DNA of 64,000 bases from Hydra vulgaris (lineage: Eukaryota > Cnidaria > Hydrozoa > Anthoathecata > Hydridae), in assembly GCF_038396675.1 (NCBI RefSeq), contig NC_088929.1, positions 35,727,001-35,791,000 on the forward strand, read 5' to 3'. Shown piece by piece: positions 54,774-64,000 of the stretch; positions within the stretch are counted from its first letter, which is position 1, and each line of letters starts with the position of its first letter. Made by a program: the position numbers and the translations under genes. A model generated the notes under the pieces. That model searched no databases. It was not told the DNA's origin and saw only the letters and a program-made list of their open reading frames with translations.

Positions 54774-57556
54774 GGTGGTAGAGCACAATTAAAATACAAA
54801 TATTTGATCAAAATATGAAAAAAAAAAATTTTCATTCATCTTATTTAAAATTTTATCCTCTTTCTTTTGATGTTAGTATGAAACTGAAACTATTTTTGGA
54901 AATGTGTTAAAAATCTACATTTGCAAAATTATTTACCTTAGCAACGCCATAGCAACCACAAACATGCCCTCGTTTATTATATACGTTGAGCAAAATTGCA
55001 AGCTAATTTGTCTTTTTGTTGTGTCTATCATGCTTTTTATTGTTTATTTATCAACTTTGCTTTTAAAGAAATTTGAATTTTGAGATTTTTGCTGTAGCAC
55101 GATTTAAAGATTCATGTTGTTATTGTTGTATTAGACCCTATTGTTGTTAGTATTGTATTAGAGATTTATTGTTAATTAGTAATAAGTTATAAGATCTATC
55201 ATAAATAACAAATAAGAAAGATAATGAACTCTAAAAAAACAAATAAACAAAATATTAGCAGAAGAAAAAAGAGAGCATGGAATGGCATAGTTCCAAAGAA
55301 TGTTAAATTTTTTAAAGATTCTGGTATCAAATCTATATGCTCAAGTGAAAGAAAACTTTCTTCAAAAACATTAACTGAATTTTCTACTAATTCTTTTCCA
55401 CAAACAGAAGACTATTTTATTATTGTGCATTTTTACCTACTCAAAAGCATTTTGCAAACTCTTGTATGTCCAGAATGCTTTTGCAACATTGTTGTAAAAG
55501 ATGATATTTTAAAAAGACAAGGATTCTCTCATGTTCTAACAATAAACTGTGATAATTGTTCATGGAATAAAATAATTAATACTTCCCCAGAGATAAAGAA
55601 AAAGGAGGAAACTAAAGGTCGAAATACATACGAGGTTAATGTACGTACTGTAATAGCTTTCCGTGAAATTGGCTGTGGTTTTTCATCAATAAACACGTTT
55701 GCATCTTTAATGAACTTAAAATGTTTGTCAAAAAATGGATTTTGTTGTATCAATAAAAAGCTTATAAGAATGCTGCCGCAGATAGCATGCAAACAGCAGC
55801 AATTGAAGCTCCTCATATTGAAACTGTCAAAGGTATTCCATGTGTTCGGATATCAATTGATGGGTCGTGGCAAAAGCGTGGTCATTCATCTTTACATGGG
55901 GTAATTTCTGCTATAGCAGGAGAAAAATGTGTTGATATAGAAATAAAATCAAAATATTGCTATGGTTGCAGAATGTGGATAGGAAAAGAAAATACAGCTG
56001 ATTATAATCATTGGAAAATTAACCATTACTGCCAAATTAACCATAATGGGTCATCAGGTGCAATGGAATCAGCTGGAGCAGTTGATATTTTTAAGCGTTC
56101 TGTTTTAAAAAACACTCTTATTTATAAGGAATACTTAGGAGATGGTGATACCAGTTCTTTTATGGATGTAGTAAAAGCCAACCCATATAGTGAATATGAT
56201 ATAACGCCAATAAAGTTGGAGTGTATTGCTCATGTCCAAAAACGATTAGGTACTCGATTGCGTAACATTGTTAAGTCTCATAAAGACACTAAAACACCCC
56301 TCTCAGGAAAAGGGAAACTTACTGAAAATTGCATTAACTCAATGCAGAACTATTTTGGTTGTGCCATTAGAAATAACCTTGATAATCTGTATGCAATGAA
56401 GAAAGCTGTTTTTGCAATAGTTTTTCATTTTACAGATATTCCAAATCCTGAACGACATCAGTTTTGTCCACGAAATAATTCATCTTGGTGCAAATATTGG
56501 ACTCTAAGTAAAACTTACAAACCAAATATATCTATTCCTCTAACAATCAAAAATCTCATTACACCCATTTTTATGGACTTACAGAAAGATGACTTACTGT
56601 TGAAATGTTTGCATGGTCAAACACAAAATTCAAATGAAGCGCTCAACTCACTCATATGGTCCAAGGTACCTAAAATCACATTTGTTAGTAAAGATGTTGT
56701 GGAAATGGGTGTAAACTCTGCCATTTTACATTTCAATGATGGTAGAAATGGTGTATTTAAAGTATTACAGCATTTTGATATACAAGGAAATGTTACACAA
56801 TTGACAACAAGTTTAGCAGACAATGTAAGAGTAAAACAAATGAAACGTAAGACTACTATTACGGTAAAGAAACAGAGAAAAAAACTGAGAGCCTTAAAAA
56901 AAGGATTCAGTAAGAATCTTAAAGCAAACCAACCTCAAGACTCATATGTTTCAGGAGGATTTTAGCATGATTTTACTGTTTAAATGTGATTTTTTCTTTA
57001 TTTTGTACTTATTTTTGTTTTTTCTGCAAGTTGAGTTTTTCATATTTTATCAAGATTTCAAAACATGATTTTTTCTGATTGAATAAAGCTTTTGTTCTGA
57101 AATTTTCAGGACATATTCCTAACAATATTAGAATTCATTTGACAGATAGATTTTATTTAATTATTTTTAAAACTCATTATTTTTAGTTTTAACTTCTTTA
57201 AACTGCTTGTAAATCGTACTAAATTTAACTTATCTTAAAAAATAGGTCATATCTTTACATATAAAAGGACCAATTAAAATTCTATCTGTTAAATGGAATA
57301 AAATAAGTTCATTAACAGATCTGCAAAGTTTAATTAATGGTTCTTAAGTCTAACTCAAGTTAACGTGTTTTGAAAACATAAGAATTAGATCTTTATTTAC
57401 ACTGTTTTTGCGCCATTATGGGTTTTTGGTAAAGTTTTTCAAAACTTTTTTTTTTTTGCAAAAACATTTCATTTCTCTTAGTGAAGCATTTCTGCATATT
57501 TTTAAAACTATTTTTTAAATCTTTCATGAAAAGTGTCTTTTTTGTGCTCTACCACC
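54774..57556 (+). mobile_element. Kolobok DNA transposon, nearly intact
   Basis: Both ends read GGTGGTAGAGCACAA inward and are flanked by TTAA (54770-54773 and 57557-57560). TTAA targets with purine-purine ends and the transposase type define Kolobok. The insertion splits a LINE. The transposase lacks one base of being open. Confidence 0.93.
55224..56965 (+). pseudogene. Kolobok (Mutator-like) transposase, one frameshift
   Basis: The first part (55224-55767) starts MNSKKTNKQNISRRKKRAWN and has a Cys pair region (VCPECF, then CDNCSW), a likely zinc-binding fold. The second part (to 56965) contains SIDGSWQKRGHSSLHGVISA, NHNGSSGAMESAGAVDIFKR, YLGDGDTSSFMDVVKA, LECIAHVQKRLGTRLRNIVK and CPRNNSSWCKYW, ending SYVSGGF. 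IDGSW, GDGD and the later acidic residues are the probable catalytic acids. The frame changes near 55758 at a run of five A; the second Kolobok copy shows that a continuous K-x-A-Y..AA..S-M reading is the ancestral one, so a one-base loss is likely. Length about 580 residues. Confidence 0.9.
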
Positions 57557-58052
57557 TTAAATTCAATTATATTACTCATTTATTCATTGCCAGACTATGC
57601 TAATACTGCATGGGGTAGTGTATATAAAAGTATATTAGAACCTCTTTATCGTCAACAGAAGCATATTGCACGTCTTATAAACTTTAAAGACCGTTTTACT
57701 CATGCCAGGCCTGTTTTACTTAAAATTGGTATTCTTAAAATATATAAGCTTAATGTTAATTATGTTTTTTGCTTTTTGTATAAATGTAAAACTTACACTT
57801 CCCTTTATAATTCACATAATATAATCACAAAAAAAAAGCAAACAAATACTATCTTCGAAATAAAAATTTTATCCAACAACCTTTTTTGCATACAAATTTT
57901 GGTAGACCTTGTACCTCTTATCGAGTAGCTTTCTTATGGAATAAAATTGTTTTGAAACATTTTGGTTTTTCTCAAGAGTGGAATTACAACACATTTATAA
58001 GAAAACTTAAACAGATAATTTTGTCTACCGATAACATAGTCTTATATTTTTA
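57557..58052 (+). pseudogene. LINE RT fragment, piece 3 of 3
   Basis: After TTAA the LINE continues with IQLYYSFIHC, then, after a frame change, YANTAWGSVYKSILEPLYRQ and KHIARLINFKDRFTHARPVL. It ends with RVAFLWNKIVLKHFGF and a stop at about 58052. N/D-Y-A-N-x-x-W-G-S and R-F-T-H-A-R-P are typical for the C-terminus of this LINE type. Confidence 0.87.
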
Positions 58053-58337
58053 ATTTTTATAAAGTAAAATCCTTTAAATTCACTTCTTATTTACATATAT
58101 GAATGTTATAGATCTTTTACATTATCTATTTTTACTTTTGACGAAAATATATATATATATATTTAACATAATAAAACATAACATAATAAAAGCAACAATG
58201 TAATTGAAAAACAAAGCGGTTCTTGAGGATGAAACTTTAAGGTCTACGAGATTCCGCGTTCTTCTTATTACAAACTTATTCAATCTTATAAATATTTTAT
58301 TATAATGTTTAAACTATAATAATTGTAGAACATTTAA
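58053..58337. other. LINE 3' UTR and unassigned sequence
   Basis: Probably LINE 3' UTR with a short (AT)n near 58148-58160; nothing else was read. Confidence 0.4.
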
Positions 58338-58914
58338 AGTGGTCCTCCACAGAAAAGGCTAACTTTTGATCGCAAAGAGTTTTTGATTTAATTTTTTTAC
58401 CAAAAATTTGATTCAATAAACCATTTATGAAAAATCAATTTATAAAAAAAAAAAATGTATCGATTACCCAGTTATTTAAAAAGTGAATGAAAAAATAGCA
58501 ATTTTTGTGACAAACTAGCAATCAAAATATTTATCATATCAAGCTGAAAACTGGTGTATATACTCATTGAGGTGTATTAATCTGGATGAGAGAAGCATTT
58601 TATATTATTCACAGTATATAAAAAGTTACAATATTTGAAACAAACATAGAAAAGTTGGTGGACAAATTATCCAACATTAGTCTCATAGAAAAGTACTTTC
58701 CTTATTTTATTTTAAACATCCTTCTCTCATCCGGATCTTTTTTAATTATGGGGAAAATCAAAAAAAAAATAGATCAAAAGCTTAAACGAGTTCAAAGCTA
58801 TCATGTTTTAAAGATTTGTATTCTAGGCAAAACTTTATTCTGAGGAAACGACAAATAAATAAAACAAAAGAATAAAACCATAACAAAAAGTAAAAAAAAA
58901 AAACATATCAAAAC

Positions 58915-60230
58915 CCTCCAGGAATATATTTTAAGTTTTTTTCTTCGTCATCTTTGTATAAGTAACCCTTTTTAATTGTTCTTAGTTGTTTTCTTCTCTT
59001 TTTGACACGGTCAGTGGACTTTTGAAGAGACCGCTTTACAGTTACTTTCTTCTTTTCATTAAGTTTCATAGAGGTAACATTTTCCTGTTAGTTGAAATTT
59101 ATTTATTACAGAGAGGATTCCATTAGGACCTTTATTAAAGGTCCTAATGGAATCCTAAAAGGTTGGCGTTTTGGGTCTTACCATGAAGACATTTTTTTAG
59201 TAAATCATATGAAGATAAATCAGTAAAAATTGGCTTTAAAATGCAACAGAAAGATTTACTTGCTCTACATAAGTAACTACACTATGAACTTTGTCTAAAC
59301 GGTATTTGCACCAAGTCTCAGTGTCTCTTGGGCACATACGGTGTCGACATATCTTGTCGTCAAAATCTGTACAATGAAACAAAACGGCCCAAACAGCTCT
59401 TTTTATAGCATATAAATTTTCAAGATTGTTTCTTATGGCAAGGCCATACAAGTTCTGCATAGAATTAATCACAGATTTAGTTAACTTTCTTCTCCCATGG
59501 AGTGGTGTGTTCGTTCCCTTGTAAGTCTTAACAAATTTACGAAGTCTAGTACCCATTCTCTTCTGTACATGACCAATACATTCCAATTTTGTGATCTTAA
59601 TGTTTAAATCTTTGTAAGGGTCACTTTCAATTACATCTTTGAAGGAGGAAGAATCACCATCTTCAAGGTATTCATTGTAAATAAAATTATTTTTTTCAAT
59701 TGAGCGATGGAATATTTTGACTGCTCCAGCAGATTTCATAGCACCCGAAGAACCAACATGGTTATTAGTGCATTGATGATTTGCAAACCATTCTGCAAAT
59801 TCTGGAGTTGACTTTTTATTTTCCCAATAGACACAGCCATGGCAAAATTTTGAAAGTACTTCAACTTCAATACATTTTTTATCAATGATTGCTGTTACTA
59901 CTCCATTAAGGGAGGAATATCCTCGGGTTGGCCAGGTTCCATCAACGGTAACACACTTTTAATATAGGCAATCAGAATGAGAATGATAGATTTCAGCAGC
60001 TTTTAACATGCTTTCATCAGCTGCTGTATGATATGCTTCCTTTATAGAATCTTGATTGTGACGATGATAACAATTGTTTGCGATACTAAACACGTTCGAG
60101 CAAGAACAAAATCGTTCCGTGGTTTTAAATCTCACACCACTCTCTCGCGAGGCAATAATGCTTCTTATATTTATTTCAAACGGTTCCTTCATTTTTGAAC
60201 TTTCCTCTTTATTAATATATTCACAGGGTT
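58915..60230 (-). pseudogene. Kolobok transposase remnant
   Basis: On the minus strand: FEINIRSIIASRESGVRFKT and SIKEAYHTAADESMLKAAEI (60192-59959), a stop, VTVDGTWPTRGYSSLNGVVT and NNHVGSSGAM (about 59950-59740), then AVKIFHRS, YLEDGDSSSFKDVIESDPYK and LECIGHVQKRMGTRLRKFVK (59739-59236), and MCPRDTETWCKYR. After a gap with the hairpin, KKRRKQLRTIKKGY and YIPGGF end the gene at about 58915. Compared with 55224-56965 it lacks the first 130 or so residues and about 100 to 150 residues before the basic tail. The GDGD acidic motif is changed to EDGD. Confidence 0.87.
59114..59156. repeat. Perfect hairpin, 20-bp arms, 3-nt loop
   Basis: AGGATTCCATTAGGACCTTT, ATT, then the exact reverse complement. 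It sits at the deletion point inside the second Kolobok copy. Confidence 0.95.
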
Positions 60231-60679
60231 GTTATTTACTTACATAAATTGTATCACGTGTAAAGCTTAATTACTTAAGTTAAGTTTTTCAAATGAGTAA
60301 TTGTAACTTAAAAAAGTAATTTACTTTTACAAGTAAAAGTTATTTGTATTTTTACTTTTACTTGTAAATGTAACTATTTAGCAAAAACAGCTTACATAAT
60401 AGTAATTTGAAAAAAATTGTTATTTACAATTATAAAAAGAACTAATTTTTTATTTTAAATTTTGTACTTTACTTTGTAAGTAAGTAAAATGTAAGTTATA
60501 TTATTTACTTTCTCAAAGAACAGTCATTTCATGTTGATATAACATAAATTTTGAGATAGGTAGCGTATTCAAATCCATTACCTGTTTGAGGACACTTCTG
60601 GGTAATACTTCAGTTAATACTCTGATGTATGTGGGCAGTTTTGTAATGAGGCATCGAAAAAAGATTTTTTTTTCATCTA
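60231..60679. other. AAGTAA/TTACTT-rich stretch
   Basis: Short palindromic patches such as ACTTTTACAAGTAAAAGT (near 60324-60341) recur; this may be a degraded MITE. No coding sequence. Confidence 0.4.
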
Positions 60680-62375
60680 CAGTATCGGACAAAACATGGT
60701 GGACAAACTCAAATTTAGAACAAAAGTTGATCAAAAACTAAAAAAAACTAGAAAAACATTTGTACATATTAATTTTTAAATAGTTTATTATGTTCTAAAC
60801 AAAATTTAAAACGTTTGAATTATACTAAGAATCACAAAAAAAATTTATAACACATTTTTCTCAACAAACTTCATTTTTCCTTGGACAAAACAAGGTGGAC
60901 AAATCAAAATTATGCTTTTTTTATAAGATTTTATTGTCTTTATTCAATTTACCGTATTCTTTTGTTTTCACTTTATCATAACGTTAATCTAAAATAATAA
61001 AATAGATTTTGGAACTTCTGACCAATTATTTTTTCAATTTAACTAAAAGTAGATTTAACTCTTGATATATGGCGTATATTGCAACTTAAAATGGCTTTAC
61101 GACAAATTAGGAAGTGTTTTACGTAAAAATATTATAAAAGATTTTAAAAGCGGAAAACGTCAAACTGAAATTTGTAGAAAATATAATATAGCTAAATTGA
61201 CTGTAAGCAAAACTGTCAAATCATTTGGATCTCGTGACTGCTATAAAACAAACCATTGGGGCGGATGTCCAAGAAAAACATCACAAAGACTAGATCGAAT
61301 AATTGTTAAAAGGCTTAAAAAAGATCCATTTTTGTCATCCACAAAATTAACCAAAAAACTTGAACTACAAATCTCTAATGGCACTGTGCGACGAAGAGCT
61401 AACAAAGCAAAGTTATTTTCTCGAATGCCTGACAAGAAACCACTAACTTCTTTTAAAAATAGAAAGCTAAGACTTGCGTTTGCCAACGCACACTAAAATT
61501 GGACTGTAGACCAGTGAAAAACGTACTTTTTAGTGATGAATCAAAATATAACTTTTTTGGAAGCGACGGCAAGAAGCGAGTCTGGAGACCAAAGAACACC
61601 AGATTCAATACTAAATATACCAATAAGAGTGTTAAGCATGGAACTTCTGCTATGGTTTGGGGATGTTTCTCAGCACTAGGAACTGGTTCACAAAATTAAT
61701 GGGATTATGGACCGTTTTGTTTACAAAGATATAATGGAAGATGTAATGTTACCACATGCTGAATAGGAGATGCCCCTGATAACAGGACAATGATCCAAAC
61801 ATACGTCAAAAATTGTAAAACAATGGTTCAAGGACAAAAATATCACCATAATGGAGTGGCCTGCACAAAGCCCTGACTTGAATCCAATAGAAAATTTTTG
61901 AGAAATAATTGACAATAAGATTGGGCGTGCAAATGTGAAGACCAGTGAGGAATTATTTGAACAAATCGAGAAGGCCTGGCGAGAGATTGATATGAGAATT
62001 GTTGACTCATTAATTGAGTCTATGCCTCAAAGAATGAAAGCAGTAATTAAAAGTAAAGGAGGTCCTACCAAATATTAAGTTAATTTTTGAAGCTTTTCGA
62101 AAAATAATAAGTTAATTTTTGAAATTTTTTGAATTTTCAGTCGATTTTTTGAATGTCCACCTTGTTTTGTCCAAAGAAAAATGTAGTTTGTTAAGGAAAA
62201 TGTGTTATAAAACTTTTTTAGTGATTTTTAGTATGATTCAAAAGTTTTAAATTTTGTTAACAACATAATAAACTACATAAAAAATAATATGTTCAATTGT
62301 TTTACTAGTTTTTTTAGTTTTTGATCAACTTTTGTTCTAAATTTGAGTTTGTCCACCATGTTTTGTTCGATACTG
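60680..62375 (+). mobile_element. Tc1-like transposon with long composite inverted repeats
   Basis: CAGTATCGGACAAAACATGG at the left and, reversed, CAGTATCGAACAAAACATGG at the right are flanked by TA. Pairing goes on for about 85 bp, and a second copy of the outer motif (GGACAAAACAAGGTGGACAA) lies about 230 bp inside each end (near 60885 and 62155). This is the IR/DR layout of Sleeping Beauty-type elements. Confidence 0.93.
61062..62078 (+). pseudogene. Tc1-like transposase (DD34E), frameshifted
   Basis: The first block (61062-61496) holds two HTH units (KSGKRQTEICRKYNIAKLTV; GTVRRRANKAKLFSRMP). The next (61499-61699) holds NVLFSDESKYNFFGSDGKKR (first D) and SVKHGTSAMVWGCFSALGTG. Then come a GIMDRFVYKDIMEDVMLPHA segment, QDNDP with a frameshift before [14 protein letters not shown] (second D), [14 protein letters not shown] followed by a TGA in place of the Trp before the catalytic Glu, and a C-terminal SLIESMPQRMKAVIKSKGGP ending at 62078. 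The triad is present but the frame is broken about four times. Confidence 0.92.
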
Positions 62376-64000
62376 TATATTATAAAGGGTAGTTCTATAA
62401 TAATTAGGGGCAAATATAGTGAACATGCGAGTATACCAGTTGTATAGAGACAGGCTCCCAGCCGCATGAGTGCTAATAAGGGCTGCTAAATAATAATTTG
62501 TTTTTAATGCCATTTTTTTTTTTTTTTGAGCAGAAATAGATTAGTGGCCATAATGTAAGCTATTGGTAATTCATGCATGTGTAAACCTTGACTAAGTCAC
62601 TTAGTTTGAAAGAGCGCACTTTTTCTCCAGTTTTTTTTCTTTTTATTTGCCTTTTCAATCAAGTATTTTGTTATGATAATATGACGCGATATAACATTTT
62701 TGGTATCCGCAAGGACATTGACTGCTAAAACCGTTTTCAAAAAATTATAAATCATTTAAACTATCTGATATAATTTCTATGATTAACGGAGTGTTTATCA
62801 AATATAATCTTTTACTGCGTTTTATCATACACAATCTATTTGAAAAAGGATGGTAAGGAAAGCTGGTCAATCTTCTACTATTGGGTGTGGGCACCCTAAT
62901 AACCTCCTAATAACGCAGCTAAGCGTTGTCCAACCCACACAAGGATGATTAGGAAAATAAAATCTTATTCAATCAAAATAGTGCTTCAGAATAAACTTGT
63001 AATTTTTTTTTCAAACGTCAGTTTGACTTCACTATTTTTTTTGTCGCCTATCAATTGTCCTGGAACCTTGCAAGTGGTTTTTCACTACCTTCCAGACTTG
63101 CTAGAGCTCTGAAACTTCTAGCATTTGTGTAAATTTAATAAAAGTACATGTTAAAATTGTTTTCAGAGCCAACTGAAGAACTCCATTTTTTTAAATCTCT
63201 CTTTTTTTTTTTTTTGATTTTACTTTATCATACAGACTTTATTTTAATTTTACTTCATCTTGACAGCATTTTTGAGGTCCCGATAAACATGGATGTTAAA
63301 TGTTTATTTCCATGTCTGTTTCCTAGGCAAAGGGGGCCGTGCTCTTTTTTTTATCTAATATTTTGTTTTTCTTTAAAGTTGAGGTTTATAACTTTTTGGA
63401 AAAAAAGATTTTTTGCAAAAAAGCTTTGAAATGGCATTTTTTTGATTTAGTTGTTTTAGTATTAATATTTTTGTTGGGAGGAAATAGGTTAGTGGTCGTG
63501 ATAAAAATTTACAGTAAAGGAGCCGGGCATATTTGTAGCTATACTGCTGCTTTTTGCTTCTCTTATTTAGCGTAGTTGTTGTCAGGGTCGTCCCGATGAG
63601 GTCTCTCATGGGGGATGGGGGGGGGAGAGGGGTGTCTTTTGTGTTTTTGCTAACAAAACACAGAAAGAAAAAAATCTATTCCTGACAACAATTATTTCAG
63701 TTAGTCATTTCCAGAAAGAACTTTCATTTTGGTTAGATTGGTTTTTAACAACAGCAACGCTGAATCTGTAATTAGTTAAAATACAAAACTTAAGATAAAA
63801 TTTCAAAATAAAGAGCCACTTCCAAAACAAGAGCAATAGACTTTTTAAAAAAACTTATAAATAATTGACGTAAGCAGCATGAAGATTAATTGAAAAAAAA
63901 AAAAATTAATGTTAAAAAAGTAAAAGTAATTAACTTTAAAAAAGTTTTCATAACGACAACAACCGATTATTTTAATTTATTTGATATAGCAAATTTAGTT
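62376..64000. other. AT-rich stretch, no gene recognised
   Basis: A GGGTGTGGG...CCCACAC inverted pair spans about 62883-62940 and a G-run (GGGGGATGGGGGGGGGAGAG) lies near 63609-63630. Open frames at 63148-63575 are T-rich and have no family match. Confidence 0.5.

Larger units (their letters stand above)
58338..60230 (-). mobile_element. Second Kolobok copy, minus strand, 5'-truncated and deleted
   Basis: The 3' end is placed at 58338 (AGTGGTCCTCCAC after TTAA), 577 bp from the transposase stop, close to the 591 bp of the other copy. The 5' third is missing beyond about 60230, and the middle of the gene is deleted around 59090-59240, where a perfect hairpin lies. Confidence 0.75.

Noticed and set aside
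55740-55770. Programmed -1 frameshift in the Kolobok gene
   Set aside because: A slippery A-AAA-AAG would need six A before G; only five are present, so a one-base deletion is the simpler reading.
63148-63575. Phe-rich open frames
   Set aside because: They arise from T-rich sequence, with no family resemblance or splice context.

Overview
The window is eukaryotic, very AT-rich and packed with nested, mostly decayed transposons. One host gene can be recognised: an RNFT1/RNFT2-type RING-finger transmembrane E3 ligase on the + strand, running from about 17.1 to 50.1 kb in roughly nine small exons. Spliceosomal introns, abundant (TA)n tracts, a tRNA-derived SINE family, Penelope-like, CR1/Jockey-like, Tc1/mariner, hAT, CMC (EnSpm-like) and Kolobok elements, and a splice-acceptor-like site just before the start codon all fit a cnidarian genome, most likely Hydra. 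The species call is inference; no marker gene fixes it.

Layout. 0-4.7 kb: intergenic, with a 30-bp minisatellite and a LINE fragment (-). 4.7-12.4 kb: a hAT transposon relic whose transposase gene is split by a 6.1 kb element. That element has inverted termini, subterminal CAACGTTGAT-type motifs, an EnSpm/CMC-like transposase and a probable second multi-exon gene; inside it sits a Penelope-type end with a hammerhead-like fold. 12.6-15.4 kb: a broken LINE (+). 16.66-17.07 kb: a 207-bp tandem duplication directly upstream of RNFT exon 1. 17.1-27.3 kb: exon 1 and intron 1, holding SINEs, a nearly intact Tc1 element, a TTAA-flanked foldback element and a LINE (-). 27.3-27.7 kb: exons 2-4. 27.7-48.4 kb: a 20 kb intron holding a second LINE copy (+), a larger foldback element, a palindromic element with subterminal repeats, a mariner (-), a Penelope-like GIY-YIG element (-) with its own hammerhead-like motif, a hAT MITE with a perfect 8-bp target duplication, and a Tc1/mariner (-). 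48.4-50.1 kb: exons 5-9, ending in a C3HC4 RING. 50.1-52.6 kb: nothing recognisable. 52.6-58.05 kb: a LINE split by two DNA transposons, an IS630/Tc1-like element with tandem-repeat termini that itself carries a SINE, and a Kolobok element one base short of an open transposase. 58.3-60.2 kb: a second, deleted Kolobok (-). 60.7-62.4 kb: a Tc1-like element with long composite inverted repeats. 62.4-64 kb: nothing recognisable.

How it fits together. Only the RNFT gene looks like functional host coding sequence; its product should be an ER-type membrane ubiquitin ligase. Every transposase or reverse transcriptase read here carries stops or frameshifts, so mobility, if any, would depend on copies elsewhere. 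The most interesting items are two hammerhead-ribozyme-like folds, the inverted LINE pair flanking RNFT exons 2-4 (combined length 249 nt, frame-neutral), the duplicated upstream block of RNFT, the unusual ends of the CMC-like and IS630-like elements, and three nests whose target sites can be read precisely.
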